Source: Cinclus cinclus (lineage: Eukaryota; Chordata; Aves; Passeriformes; Cinclidae). Taken from it: a stretch of 64,000 nucleotides of DNA. This document shows positions 1 to 11,708 of this stretch, one piece after another. The notes below the pieces were generated by a model. It was given only the letters and a program-made list of their open reading frames with translations, was not told the origin of the DNA and did not search any database. The stretch covers positions 992,001 through 1,056,000 of the forward strand of contig NC_085068.1 in NCBI RefSeq assembly GCF_963662255.1. The letters are read 5' to 3'. A program made the translations under genes and the position numbers. The first letter of the stretch is position 1. Each line of letters starts with the position of its first letter.

Positions 1-2376
1 ACAATGCAACCCATGCCCTTTTAGGCCACTTGATGTCACAATGAATCATTTAAATCTTGGCCTCCATGGTGGCGTAATTGTACCAGGTTTTAATTGGGCA
101 CCATGCTTTCACAATTCATCCCTGCCCCTTTTAGGCCCATTGGTGTTAAAAGGGATCATTAGCTTGTTAGCCTCCATTGGGTCACAATGGTTCCTTGCTT
201 CTCTTAACCCCTGTGCTGTCACAATGCATCCCATGCCCTTTTAGGCCACTTGATGTCACAATGAATCATTTAATTCTTGGCCTCCATGGTGGCGTAATTG
301 TACCAGGTTTTAAGTGGGCCCCATGCTTTCACAATATATCCCTGCCCTTTTAGGCCCATTGGTGTCAAAAGGGATCATTAGATTGTTAGCCTCCATTGGG
401 TCACAATGGATCCTTGCTTCTCTTAACCCCTGTGCTGTCACAATGCATCCCATGCCCTTTTAGGCCACATGATGTCACAATGAATCATTTGATTCTTGGC
501 CTCCATGGTGGCAGAATTGTACCAGGTTTTATTGGGCCCCATGCTTTCACAATTCATCCCTGCCCCTTTTAGGCCCATTGGTGTCACAAGGGATCATTAG
601 ATTGTTAGCCTGCATTGGGTCACAATGGTTCCTTGCTTCTCTTAACCTCTGTGGTGTCACAATGCATCCCATGCCCTTTTAGGCCACTTGATGTCACAAT
701 GAATCATTTGATTCTTGGCCTCCATGGTGTCATAATGCTTCCTTGTTTCTATTGGGCCCCATGCTGTCACAATTCATCCCTGGCCCTTTTACGCCCCCTG
801 GTGTCAAATGGGATCCTGGGATTATTAGCCTGCATTGGGTCACAACGGATCCTTGCTTCTCTTCAGCCCTGTGGTGTCACAATGCATCCTATGCCCTTTT
901 GGCCACATGATGTCACAATGAATCATTTGATTCTTGGCCTCCACGGTGCCATAATAGATCCTTGCTTCTATTGGTCCCCGTGCTGTAACAATCCATCCCT
1001 GGCCCTTTTTATACCCCCTGGTGCCACAAGGGATCATTAGATTGTTAGCCTGCATTGGGTCACAATGGTTCCTTGCTACTCTTAACCTCTGTGGTGTCAC
1101 AATGCATTCCAAGCCCTTTTAGGCCACTTGATGTCACAATGAACCATTTGATTCTTGGCCTTCATGGTGTCATAATGGTTCCTTGCTTCTATAGGTCCCC
1201 ATGCTGTCAGAGTCCATCCGTGGTCCTTTTGCGCCCCCTGGTGTCCAAAGGGATTCTTAGATTGTTAGCCTGCATTGGGTCACAATGGTTCCTTGCTTCT
1301 CTTAACCCCTGTGCTGTCACAATGCAACCCATGCCCTTTTAGGCCACTTGATGTCACAATGAATCATTTAAATCTTGGCCTCCATGGTGGCGTAATTGTA
1401 CCAGGTTTTAATTGGGCACCATGCTTTCACAATTCATCCCTGCCCCTTTTAGGCCCATTGGTGTTAAAAGGGATCATTAGCTTGTTAGCCTCCATTGGGT
1501 CACAATGGTTCCTTGCTTCTCTTAACCCCTGTGCTGTCACAATGGATCCCATGCCCTTTTAGGCCACATGATGTCACAATGAATCATTTGATTCTTGGCC
1601 TCCACGGTGGCATAATATATCCTTGCTTCTATTGGTCCCCGTGCTGTTACAATCCATCCCTGGCCCTTTTTATACCCCCTGGTGCCACAAGGGATCATTA
1701 GATTGTTAGCCTGCATTGGGTCACAATGGATCCTAGCTTCTCTTAAACCCTGTGGTGTCACAATGCATCCCATGCCCTTTTGTGCCACTTGATGTCACAA
1801 TGAATCATTTGATTCTTGGCCTCCATGGTGGCAGAATTGTACCAGGTTTTACTTGGGCCCCATGCTTTCACAATTCATCCCTGCCCCTTTTAGGCTCATT
1901 GGTGTCACAAGGGATCATTAGATTGTTAGCCTGCATTGGGTCACAATGGTTCCTTGCTTCTCTTAACCTCTGTGGTGTCACAATGCATCCCATGCCCTTT
2001 TAGGCCACTTGATGTCACAATGAATCATTTGATTCTTGGCCTCCATGGTGTCATAATGGTTCCTTGTTTCTATTGGGCCCCATGCTGTCACAATTCATCC
2101 CTGGCCCTTTTACGCCCCCTGGTGTCAAATGGGATCCTGGGATTATTAGCCTCCGTTGGGTCACAATGGATCCTTGCTTCTCTTAACCCCTGTGCTGTCA
2201 CAATGCATCCCATGCCCTTTTAGGCCACTTGATGTCACAATGAATCATTTGATTCTTGGCCTCCACGGTGGCATAATAGATCCTTGCTTCTATTGGTCCC
2301 CGTACTGTAACAATCCATCCCTGGCCCTTTTTATACCCCCTGGTGCCACAAGGGATCATTAGATTGTTAGCCTGCA

Positions 2377-2604
2377 TTGGGTCACAATGGTTCCTTGCTA
2401 CTCTTAACCTCTGTGGTGTCACAATGCATTCCAAGCCCTTTTAGGCCACTTGGTCTTACAATGAACCATTTGATTCTTGGCCTTCATGGTGTCATAATGG
2501 TTCCTTGCTTCTATAGGTCCCCATGCTGTCAGAGTTCATCCGTGGTCCTTTTGCGCCCCCTGGTGTCAAGAGGGATTCTTAGATTCTTAGATTGTTAGCC
2601 TGCA
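2377..2604 (+). repeat. Class P4 monomer of 228 bp with an extra 8 bp unit
   Basis: S6 contains three 8 bp units instead of two: ATTCTTAG at 2575-2582, ATTCTTAG at 2583-2590, then ATTGTTAG. The same 228 bp length occurs in 16 monomers, starting at 2377, 8327, 12958, 17809, 19249, 21677, 23777, 28630, 34473, 44279, 48251, 52881, 55091, 56859, 58630 and 61722. A single slippage event spread by block duplication is the simplest explanation. It is a useful marker for phasing higher-order copies. Confidence 0.9.
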
Positions 2605-2824
2605 TTGGGTCACAACGGATCCTTGCTTCTCTTCAGCCCTGTGGTGTCACAATGCATCCTATGCCCTTTTGGCCACATGATGTCACAATGAATCATTTGA
2701 TTCTTGGCCTCCACGGTGCCATAATAGATCCTTGCTTCTATTGGTCCCCGTGCTGTAACAATCCATCCCTGGTCCTTTTTATACCCCCTGGTGCCACAAG
2801 GGATCATTAGATTGTTAGCCTGCA

Positions 2825-3044
2825 TTGGGTCACAATGGTTCCTTGCTTCTCTTAACCTCTGTGGTGTCACAATGCATTCCAAGCCCTTTTAGGCCACTTG
2901 ATGTCACAATGAACCATTTGATTCTTGGCCTTCATGGTGTCATAATGGTTCCTTGCTTCTATAGGTCCCCATGCTGTCAGAGTCCATCCGTGGTCCTTTT
3001 GCGCCCCCTGGTGTCAAAAGGGATTCTTAGATTGTTAGCCTGCA
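2825..3044 (+). repeat. Exemplar monomer of class P4 (220 bp)
   Basis: S2 ends with ATTCCAAGCCC rather than ATCCCATGCCC. S3 has GAACCATTTG and GGCCTTCATGG. S4 has TTCTATAGGTCCCC, S5 has CTGTCAGAGTCCATCCG and CCTTTTGCGCC, and S6 has two 8 bp units (ATTCTTAG, then ATTGTTAG). Some P4 copies have TTGGTCTTACAATG in place of TTGATGTCACAATG at the S2/S3 border. Confidence 0.85.
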
Positions 3045-3924
3045 TTGGGTCACAAGGGTTCCTTGCTTCTCTTAACCCCTGTGCTGTCACAATGCAACCC
3101 ATGCCCTTTTAGGCCACTTGATGTCACAATGAATCATTTAAATCTTGGCCTCCATGGTGGCAGAATTGTACCAGGTTTTACTTGGGCCCCATGCTTTCAC
3201 AATTCATCCCTGCCCCTTTTAGGCTCATTGGTGTCACAAGGGATCATTAGATTGTTAGCCTGCATTGGGTCACAATGGTTCCTTGCTACTCTTAACCTCT
3301 GTGGTGTCACAATGCATCCCATGCCCTTTTAGGCCACATGATGTCACAATGAATCATTTGATTCTTGGCCTTCATGGTGTCATAATGGTTCCTTGTTTCT
3401 ATTGGGCCCCATGCTGTCACAATTCATCCCTGGCCCTTTTACGCCCCCTGGTGTCAAATGGGATCCTGGGATTATTAGCCTCCATTGGGTCACAATGGAT
3501 CCTTGCTTCTCTTAACCCCTGTGCTGTCACAAGGCATCCCATGCCTTTTAGGCCACTTGATGTCACAATGAATCATTTGATTCTTGGCCTCCATGGTGCC
3601 ATAATAGATCCTTGCTTCTATTGGTCCCCGTGCTGTAACAATCCATCCCTGGCCCTTTTTATACCCCCTGGTGCCACAAGGGATCATTAGATTGTTAGCC
3701 TGCATTGGGTCACAATGGTTCCTTGCTTCTCTTAACCTCTGTGGTGTCACAATGCATTCCAAGCCCTTTTAGGCCACTTGATGTCACAATGAACCATTTG
3801 ATTCTTGGCCTTCATGGTGTCATAATGGTTCCTTGCTTCTATAGGTCCCCATGCTGTCAGAGTCCATCCGTGGTCCTTTTGCGCCCCCTGGTGTCCAAAG
3901 GGATTCTTAGATTGATAGCCTCCA
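3045..3924 (+). repeat. Four-monomer higher-order unit P1-P2-P3-P4
   Basis: Monomers at 3045 (P1), 3265 (P2), 3485 (P3) and 3705 (P4) show the recurrent class order in one run. The same order is seen at 396-1274, 1716-2604, 25106-25986, 25987-26867 and 31830-32710, among others. Partial runs such as P3-P4, P1-P3-P4 and P1-P2-P1-P3-P4 make up much of the rest. This suggests an older tetramer array that was later edited by loss or gain of single monomers. Confidence 0.8.
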
Positions 3925-4144
3925 TTGGGTCACAATGGATCCTTGCTTCTCTTAACCCCTGTGCTGTCACAATGCATCCCATGCCCTTTTAGGCCACATG
4001 ATGTCACAATGAATCATTTGATTCTTGGCCTCCATGGCGGCATAATAGATCCTTGCTTCTATTGGACCCCATGCCTTCACAATTCATCCCTGCCCCTTTT
4101 AGGCCCATTGGTGTCACAAGGGATCATTAGATTGTTAGCCTGCA
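3925..4144 (+). repeat. P3/P1 mosaic monomer
   Basis: S4 is P3 (GGCATAATAGATCC, CTATTGG), while S5 and S6 are P1-like (CCTTCACAATTCATCC, CCCCTTTTAGGCCC). Copies or close relatives lie at 9875, 10535, 42517 and 45828. Independent-looking P3/P1 joins are at 13406, 27088, 32931, 45168, 49360 and 54430, and a P3/P2 join is at 16046. The favoured switch point is the S4/S5 border. Confidence 0.82.
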
Positions 4145-4364
4145 CTGGGTCACAATGGTTCCTTGCTTCTCTTAACCTCTGTGGTGTCACAATGCATTCC
4201 AAGCCCTTTTAGGCCACTTGGTCTTACAATGAACCATTTGATTCTTTGCCTCCATGGTGTCATAATGGTTCCTTGCTTCTATAGGACCCCATGCTGTCAG
4301 AGTTCATCCGTGGTCCTTTTGCGCCCCCTGGTGTCAAATGGGATTCTTAGATTGTAAGCCTGCA

Positions 4365-4584
4365 TTGGGTCACAATGGATCCTTGCTTCTCTTAACCCCT
4401 GTGCTGTCACAATGCATCCCATGCCCTTTTAGGCCACTTGATGTCACAATGAATCATTTGATTCTTGGCCTCCATGGTGGCGTAATTGTACCAGGTTTTA
4501 ATTGGGGCCCATGCTTTCACAATACATCCCTGCCCCTTTTAGGCCCATTGGTGTCAAAAGGGATCATTAGATTGTTAGCCTCCA
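4365..4584 (+). repeat. Exemplar monomer of class P1 (220 bp)
   Basis: S4 carries GGCGTAATTGTACCAGG and a T-rich GTTTTAATTGGG. S5 is TGCTTTCACAATACATCC with CCCCTTTTAGGCCC, and S6 is GTGTCAAAAGGGATCATTAG. Sub-variants include GGCAGAATTG (396, 1716, 2.9 kb and others) and a form with GTGTTAAAAGGG. A one-base deletion in S5 (CTGCCCTTTTAGG) gives 219 bp members at 177, 6127, 19697 and 55980. A second one-base loss in S4 (TTTTATTGGG) gives 219 bp members at 396, 6346, 19916, 56199, 14507 and 50461. Confidence 0.85.
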
Positions 4585-4658
4585 TTGGGTCACAATGGAT
4601 CCTTGCTTCTCTTAACCCCTGTGCTGTCACAATGCATCCCATGCCCTTTTAGGCCACA

Positions 4659-4666
4659 TGACGTCA
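4659..4666. promoter_or_regulatory. Full CRE-like octamer TGACGTCA in one P3 subtype
   Basis: The palindrome TGACGTCA, the consensus site for CREB/ATF factors, sits 74 bp into the monomer, in S3. I find it 12 times: 4659, 12150, 18331, 25620, 26501, 32344, 38187, 40389, 41270, 44801, 48773 and 53403. Each time it is followed by CAATGAATTATT. Nearly all other monomers have TGATGTCA, one C-to-T step away at the CpG. Whether it binds anything in the cell is unknown, and it may be only a sequence variant. Confidence 0.45.
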
Positions 4667-6126
4667 CAATGAATTATTTGATTCTTGGCCTCCATGGCGG
4701 CATAATAGATCCTTGCTTCTATTGCTCCCCGTGCTGTAACAATCCATCCCTGGCCCTTTTTATACCCCCTGGTGCCACAAGGGGTCATTAGATTGTTAGC
4801 CTGCATTGGGTCACAATGGTTCCTTGCTTCTCTTAACCTCTGTGGTGTCACAATGCATTCCAAGCCCTTTTAGGCCACTAGATGTCACAATGAACCATTT
4901 GATTCTTGGCCTTCATGGTGTCATAATGGTTCCTTGCTTCTATAGGTCCCCATGCTGTCAGAGTTCATCCGTGGTCCTTTTGCGCCCCCCGGTGTCAAAA
5001 GGGATTCTTAGATTGTTAGCCTGCATTGGGTCACAATGGTTCCTTGCTTCTCTTAACCTCTGTGGTGTCACAATGCATCCCATGCCCTTTTAGGCCACTT
5101 GATGTCACAATGAATCATTTGATTCTTGGCCTCCATGGTGGCATAATTGTACCAGGTTTTACTTGGGCCCCATGCTGTCACAATTCATCCCTGGCCCTTT
5201 TAGGCCCATTGGTGTCACAAGGGATCATTAGCTTGTTAGCCTGCATTGGGTCACAATGGTTCCTTGCTTCTCTTAACCCCTGTGCTGTCACAATGCATCC
5301 CATGCGCTTTTAGGCCACTTGATGTCACAATGAATCATTTGATTCCTGGCCTCCATGGTGTCATAATGGTTCCTTGTTTCTATTGGGCCCCATGCTGTCA
5401 CAATTCATCCCTGGCCATTTTACGCCCCCTGGTGTCAAATGGGATCCTGGGATTATTAGCCTCCATTGGGTCACAATGGATGCTAGCTTCTCTTAACCCC
5501 TGTGCTGTCACAATGCGTCCCATGCCCTTTTAGTCCACTTGATGTCACAATGAATAATTTGATTCTTGGCCTCCATGGTGGCGTAATTGTACCAGGTTTT
5601 AATTGGGCCCCATGCTTTCACAATACATCCCTGCCCCTTTTAGGCCCATTGGTGTCAAAAGGGATCATTAGATTGTTAGCCTCCATTGGGTCACAATGGA
5701 TCCTTGCTTCTCTTAACCCCTGTGCTGTCACAATGCATCCCATGCCCTTTTAGGCCACTTGATGTCACAATGAATTATTTGATTCTTGGCCTCCACGGTG
5801 GCATAATAAATCCTTGCTTCTATTGGTCCCCGTACTGTAACAATCCATCCCTGGCCCTTTTTATACCCCCTGGTGCCACAAGGGATCATTAGATTTTTAG
5901 CCTGCATTGGGTCACAATGGTTCCTTGCTTCTCTTAACCTCTGTGGTGTCACAATGCATTCCAAGCCCTTTTAGGCCACTTGGTCTTACAATGAACCATT
6001 TGATTCTTGGCCTTCATGGTGTCATAATGGTTCCTTGCTTCTATAGGTCCCCATGCTGTCAGAGTCCATCCGTGGTCCTTTTGCGCCCCCTGGTGTCAAA
6101 AGGGATTCTTAGATTGTTAGCCTGCA

Positions 6127-9100
6127 TTGGGTCACAATGGTTCCTTACTTCTCTTAACCCCTGTGCTGTCACAATGCATCCCATGCCCTTTTAGGCCACT
6201 TGATGTCACAATGAATCATTTAATTCTTGGCCTCCATGGTGGCGTAATTGTACCAGGTTTTAAGTGGGCCCCATGCTTTCACAATATATCCCTGCCCTTT
6301 TAGGCCCATTGGTGTCAAAAGGGATCATTAGATTGTTAGCCTCCATTGGGTCACAATGGATCCTTGCTTCTCTTAACCCCTGTGCTGTCACAATGCATCC
6401 CATGCCCTTTTAGGCCACATGATGTCACAATGAATCATTTGATTCTTGGCCTCCATGGTGGCAGAATTGTACCAGGTTTTATTGGGCCCCATGCTTTCAC
6501 AATTCATCCCTGCCCCTTTTAGGCCCATTGGTGTCACAAGGGATCATTAGATTGTTAGCCTGCATTGGGTCACAATGGTTCCTTGCTTCTCTTAACCTCT
6601 GTGGTGTCACAATGCATCCCATGCCCTTTTAGGCCGCTTGATGTCACAATGAATCATTTGATTCTTGGCCTCCATGGTGTCATAATGCTTCCTTGTTTCT
6701 ATTGGGCCCCATGCTGTCACAATTCATCCCTGGCCCTTTTACGCCCCCTGGTGTCAAATGGGATCCTGGGATTATTAGCCTGCATTGGGTCACAACGGAT
6801 CCTTGCTTCTCTTCAGCCCTGTGGTGTCACAATGCATCCTATGCCCTTTTGGCCACATGATGTCACAATGAATCATTTGATTCTTGGCCTCCACTGTGCC
6901 ATAATAGATCCTTGCTTCTATTGGTCCCCGTGCTGTAACAATCCATCCCTGGCCCTTTTTATACCCCCTGGTGCCACAAGGGATCATTAGATTGTTAGCC
7001 TGCATTGGGTCACAATGGTTCCTTGCTTCTCTTAAGCTCTGTGGTGTCACAATGCATTCCAAGCCCTTTTAGGCCACTTGATGTCACAATGAACCATTTG
7101 ATTCTTGGCCTTCATGGTGTCATAATGGTTCCTTGCTTCTATAGGTCCCCATGCTGTCAGAGTCCATCCGTGGTCCTTTTGCGCCCCCTGGTGTCCAAAG
7201 GGATTCTTAGATTGTTAGCCTGCATTGGGTCACAATGGTTCCTTGCTTCTCTTAACCCCTGTGCTGTCACAATGCAACCCATGCCCTTTTAGGCCACTTG
7301 ATGTCACAATGAATCATTTAAATCTTGGCCTCCATGGTGGCGTAATTGTACCAGGTTTTAATTGGGCACCATGCTTTCACAATTCATCCCTGCCCCTTTT
7401 AGGCCCATTGGTGTTAAAAGGGATCATTAGCTTGTTAGCCTCCATTGGGTCACAATGGTTCCTTGCTTCTCTTAACCCCTGTGCTGTCACAATGCATCCC
7501 ATGCCCTTTTAGGCCACATGATGTCACAATGAATCATTTGATTCTTGGCCTCCACGGTGGCATAATATATCCTTGCTTCTATTGGTCCCCGTGCTGTTAC
7601 AATCCATCCCTGGCCCTTTTTATACCCCCTGGTGCCACAAGGGATCATTAGATTGTTAGCCTGCATTGGGTCACAATGGATCCTAGCTTCTCTTAAACCC
7701 TGTGGTGTCACAATGCATCCCATGCCCTTTTGTGCCACTTGATGTCAGAATGAATCATTTGATTCTTGGCCTCCATGGTGGCAGAATTGTACCAGGTTTT
7801 ACTTGGGCCCCATGCTTTCACAATTCATCCCTGCCCCTTTTAGGCTCATTGGTGTCACAAGGGATCATTAGATTGTTAGCCTGCATTGGGTCACAATGGT
7901 TCCTTGCTTCTCTTAACCTCTGTGGTGTCACAATGCATCCCATGCCCTTTTAGGCCACTTGATGTCACAATGAATCATTTGATTCTTGGCCTCCATGGTG
8001 TCATAATGGTTCCTTGTTTCTATTGGGCCCCATGCTGTCACAATTCATCCCTGGCCCTTTTACGCCCCCTGGTGTCAAATGGGATCCTGGGATTATTAGC
8101 CTCCGTTGGGTCACAATGGATCCTTGCTTCTCTTAACCCCTGTGCTGTCACAATGCATCCCATGCCCTTTTAGGCCACTTGATGTCACAATGAATCATTT
8201 GATTCTTGGCCTCCACGGTGGCATAATAGATCCTTGCTTCTATTGGTCCCCGTGCTGTAACAATCCATCCCTGGCCCTTTTTATACCCCCTGGTGCCACA
8301 AGGGATCATTAGATTGTTAGCCTGCATTGGGTCACAATGGTTCCTTGCTACTCTTAACCTCTGTGGTGTCACAATGCATTCCAAGCCCTTTTAGGCCACT
8401 TGGTCTTACAATGAACCATTTGATTCTTGGCCTTCATGGTGTCATAATGGTTCCTTGCTTCTATAGGTCCCCATGCTGTCAGAGTTCATCCGTGGTCCTT
8501 TTGCGCCCCCTGGTGTCAAGAGGGATTCTTAGATTCTTAGATTGTTAGCCTGCATTGGGTCACAACGGATCCTTGCTTCTCTTCAGCCCTGTGGTGTCAC
8601 AATGCATCCTATGCCCTTTTGGCCACATGATGTCACAATGAATCATTTGATTCTTGGCCTCCACGGTGCCATAATAGATCCTTGCTTCTATTGGTCCCCG
8701 TGCTGTAACAATCCATCCCTGGTCCTTTTTATACCCCCTGGTGCCACAAGGGATCATTAGATTGTTAGCCTGCATTGGGTCACAATGGTTCCTTGCTTCT
8801 CTTAACCTCTGTGGTGTCACAATGCATTCCAAGCCCTTTTAGGCCACTTGATGTCACAATGAACCATTTGATTCTTGGCCTTCATGGTGTCATAATGGTT
8901 CCTTGCTTCTATAGGTCCCCATGCTGTCAGAGTCCATCCGTGGTCCTTTTGCGCCCCCTGGTGTCAAAAGGGATTCTTAGATTGTTAGCCTGCATTGGGT
9001 CACAAGGGTTCCTTGCTTCTCTTAACCCCTGTGCTGTCACAATGCAACCCATGCCCTTTTAGGCCACTTGATGTCACAATGAATCATTTAAATCTTGGCC

Positions 9101-10450
9101 TCCATGGTGGCAGAATTGTACCAGGTTTTACTTGGGCCCCATGCTTTCACAATTCATCCCTGCCCCTTTTAGGCTCATTGGTGTCACAAGGGATCATTAG
9201 ATTGTTAGCCTGCATTGGGTCACAATGGTTCCTTGCTACTCTTAACCTCTGTGGTGTCACAATGCATCCCATGCCCTTTTAGGCCACATGATGTCACAAT
9301 GAATCATTTGATTCTTGGCCTCCATGGTGTCATAATGGTTCCTTGTTTCTATTGGGCCCCATGCTGTCACAATTCATCCCTGGCCCTTTTACGCCCCCTG
9401 GTGTCAAATGGGATCCTGGGATTATTAGCCTCCATTGGGTCACAATGGATCCTTGCTTCTCTTAACCCCTGTGCTGTCACAAGGCATCCCATGCCTTTTA
9501 GGCCACTTGATGTCACAATGAATCATTTGATTCTTGGCCTCCATGGTGCCATAATAGATCCTTGCTTCTATTGGTCCCCGTGCTGTAACAATCCATCCCT
9601 GGCCCTTTTTATACCCCCTGGTGCCACAAGGGATCATTAGATTGTTAGCCTGCATTGGGTCACAATGGTTCCTTGCTTCTCTTAACCTCTGTGGTGTCAC
9701 AATGCATTCCAAGCCCTTTTAGGCCACTTGATGTCACAATGAACCATTTGATTCTTGGCCTTCATGGTGTCATAATGGTTCCTTGCTTCTATAGGTCCCC
9801 ATGCTGTCAGAGTCCATCCGTGGTCCTTTTGCGCCCCCTGGTGTCCAAAGGGATTCTTAGATTGATAGCCTCCATTGGGTCACAATGGATCCTTGCTTCT
9901 CTTAACCCCTGTGCTGTCACAATGCATCCCATGCCCTTTTAGGCCACATGATGTCACAATGAATCATTTGATTCTTGGCCTCCATGGCGGCATAATAGAT
10001 CCTTGCTTCTATTGGACCCCATGCCTTCACAATTCATCCCTGCCCCTTTTAGGCCCATTGGTGTCACAAGGGATCATTAGATTGTTAGCCTGCACTGGGT
10101 CACAATGGTTCCTTGCTTCTCTTAACCTCTGTGGTGTCACAATGCATTCCAAGCCCTTTTAGGCCACTTGGTCTTACAATGAACCATTTGATTCTTTGCC
10201 TCCATGGTGTCATAATGGTTCCTTGCTTCTATAGGACCCCATGCTGTCAGAGTTCATCCGTTGTCCTTTTGCGCCCCCTGGTGTCAAATGGGATTCTTAG
10301 ATTGTAAGCCTGCATTGGGTCACAATGGATCCTTGCTTCTCTTAACCCCTGTGCTGTCACAATGCATCCCATGCCCTTTTAGGCCACTTGATGTCACAAT
10401 GAATCATTTGATTCTTGGCCTCCATGGTGGCGTAATTGTACCAGGTTTTA
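6127..10450 (+). repeat. Partial copy 2 of the 27-monomer unit
   Basis: Offset 5950 bp from copy 1. Reading line by line, I find 10 substitutions and no indel between 177-4500 and 6127-10450, about 99.8% identity. Examples are A to G in S2 near 6646, and loss of the G-for-C variant at 1544. Identity ends near 10450-10480, inside the monomer at 10315, where AATATATCACTG replaces the AATACATCCCTG of copy 1. The last seven monomers of copy 1 have no counterpart here. Confidence 0.9.
8106..8326 (+). repeat. Exemplar monomer of class P3 (221 bp)
   Basis: S4 has GGCATAATAGATCC and TCCCCGTGCTGTAAC runs into S5, which ends CTTTTTATACCCCC with an added T. S6 is TGGTGCCACAAGGGATC. The class is nearly always followed by P4 or P1. 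Variants with CGGTGCCATAATAG and with AATATATCC are frequent and are inherited with the higher-order blocks. Confidence 0.85.
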
Positions 10451-11635
10451 ATTGGGCCCCATGCTTTCACAATATATCACTGCCCCTTTTAGGCCCATTG
10501 GTGTGAATAGGGATCATTAGATTGATAGCCTCCATTGGGTCACAATGGATCCTTGCTTCTCTTAACCCCTGTGCTGTCACAATGCATCCCATGCCCTTTT
10601 AGGCCACATGATGTCACAATGAATCATTTGATTCTTGGCCTCCATGGCGGCATAATAGATCCTTGCTTCTATTGGACCCCATGCCTTCACAATTCTTCCC
10701 TGCCCCTTTTAGGCCCATTGGTGTCACAAGGGATCATTAGATTGTTAGCCTGCACTGGGTCACAATGGTTCCTTGCTTCTCTTAACCCCTGTGCTGTCAC
10801 AATGCATCCCATGCCCTTTTAGGCCACTTGATGTCACAATGAATTATTTGATTCTTGGCCTCCATGGTGGCTTGATTGTTCCCGGTTTTCACTGGGCCCC
10901 ATGCTTTCACAATACATCCCTGACCCTTTTAGGCCCATTGGTGCCAAAAGGGATCATTAGATTGTTAGCCTGCATTGGGTCACAATGGTTCCTTGCTTCT
11001 CTTAACCTCTGTGGTGTCACAATGCATCCCATGCCCTTTTAGGCCACTTGATGTCACAATGAATCATTTGATTCTTGGCCTCCACGGTGGCATAATAGAT
11101 CCTTGCTTCTATTGGTCCCCGTGCTGTAACAATCCATCCCTGGCCCTTTTTATACCCCCTGATGCCACAAGGGATCATTAGATTGTTAGCCTGCATTGGG
11201 TCACAATGGTTCCTTGCTTCTCTTAACCTCTGTGGTGTCACAATGCATTCCAAGCCCTTTTAGGCCACTTGGTCTTACAATGAACCATTTGATTCTTGGC
11301 CTCCATGGTGTCATAATGGTTCCTTGCTTCTATAGGACCCCATGCTGTCAGAGTTCATCCGTGGTCCTTTTGCGCCCCCTGGTGTCCAATGGGATTCTTA
11401 GATTGTAAGCCTGCATTGGGTCACAATGGATCCTTGCTTCTCTTAACCCCTGTGCTGTCACAATGCATCCCATGCCCTTTTAGGCCACTTGATGTCACAA
11501 TGAATCATTTGATTCTTGGCCTCCACCGTGGCATAATTGTACCAGGTTTTACTTGGGCCTCATGCTTTCACAATTCATCCCTGCCCCTTTTAGGCCCATT
11601 GGTGTCACAAGGGATCATTAGATTGTTAGCCTGCA

Positions 11636-11672
11636 TTGGGTCACAATGGTTCCTTGCTTCTCTTAACCTCTG
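11636..11672 (+). repeat. Subunit S1 of the monomer (37 bp)
   Basis: Begins TTGGGTCACAATGG and ends with a pyrimidine-rich CTTCTCTTAACC stretch. It is the partner of S4 in the second half of the monomer: both share CA-AATGGTTCCTTG and TTTCT or CTTCT at the same offsets. Common variants elsewhere are GGATCC in place of GGTTCC, and CCCCTGTGCTG in place of CCTCTGTGGTG at the S1/S2 border. Confidence 0.88.
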
Positions 11673-11708
11673 TGGTGTCACAATGCATCCCATGCCCTTT
11701 TAGGCCAC
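11673..11708 (+). repeat. Subunit S2 of the monomer (36 bp)
   Basis: Begins TGGTGTCACAATGCATCC and ends CCCTTTTAGGCCAC. It is the partner of S5, from which it differs at only a few positions. The in-frame TAG in CTTTTAGG closes most of the predicted reading frames. Single-base deletions here (CCTTTTAGG near 3545, or CCTTTTGGCC near 900) change the frame and produce the longer accidental reading frames. Confidence 0.88.

Larger units (their letters stand above)
177..6126 (+). repeat. 27-monomer higher-order unit, copy 1 (5950 bp)
   Basis: Monomer classes in order: 1-1-2-3-4-1-3-1-2-3-4-3-4-1-2-3-4-(3/1)-4-1-3-4-1-2-1-3-4. The next copy starts at 6127 with the same two P1 monomers of 219 bp. 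The unit contains one 228 bp P4 (2377), a P3/P1 mosaic (3925) and a TGACGTCA-bearing P3 (4585). No gene is present. Confidence 0.9.

Noticed and set aside
615..1040. Family of 141-codon plus-strand frames (615, 3265, 6565, 9215, 20135, 24666, 31170, 37013, 39215, 59960, 63052)
   Set aside because: Accidental read-through of two monomers. Overlapping frames are equally open in neighbouring monomers and on the other strand.
840..1112. Minus-strand frames of 68-90 codons repeated throughout the window
   Set aside because: They are the complement of the same satellite sequence, with no start context or homology that I recognise.
5805..5810. AATAAA polyadenylation-like hexamer
   Set aside because: A one-base variant of the usual GCATAATAGATCC, seen also near 55670. 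There is no transcript feature nearby.
11693..11704. CArG-like element CCCTTTTAGG in S2
   Set aside because: It departs from the SRF consensus CC(A/T)6GG by one base, and is simply part of the repeat unit with no promoter context.
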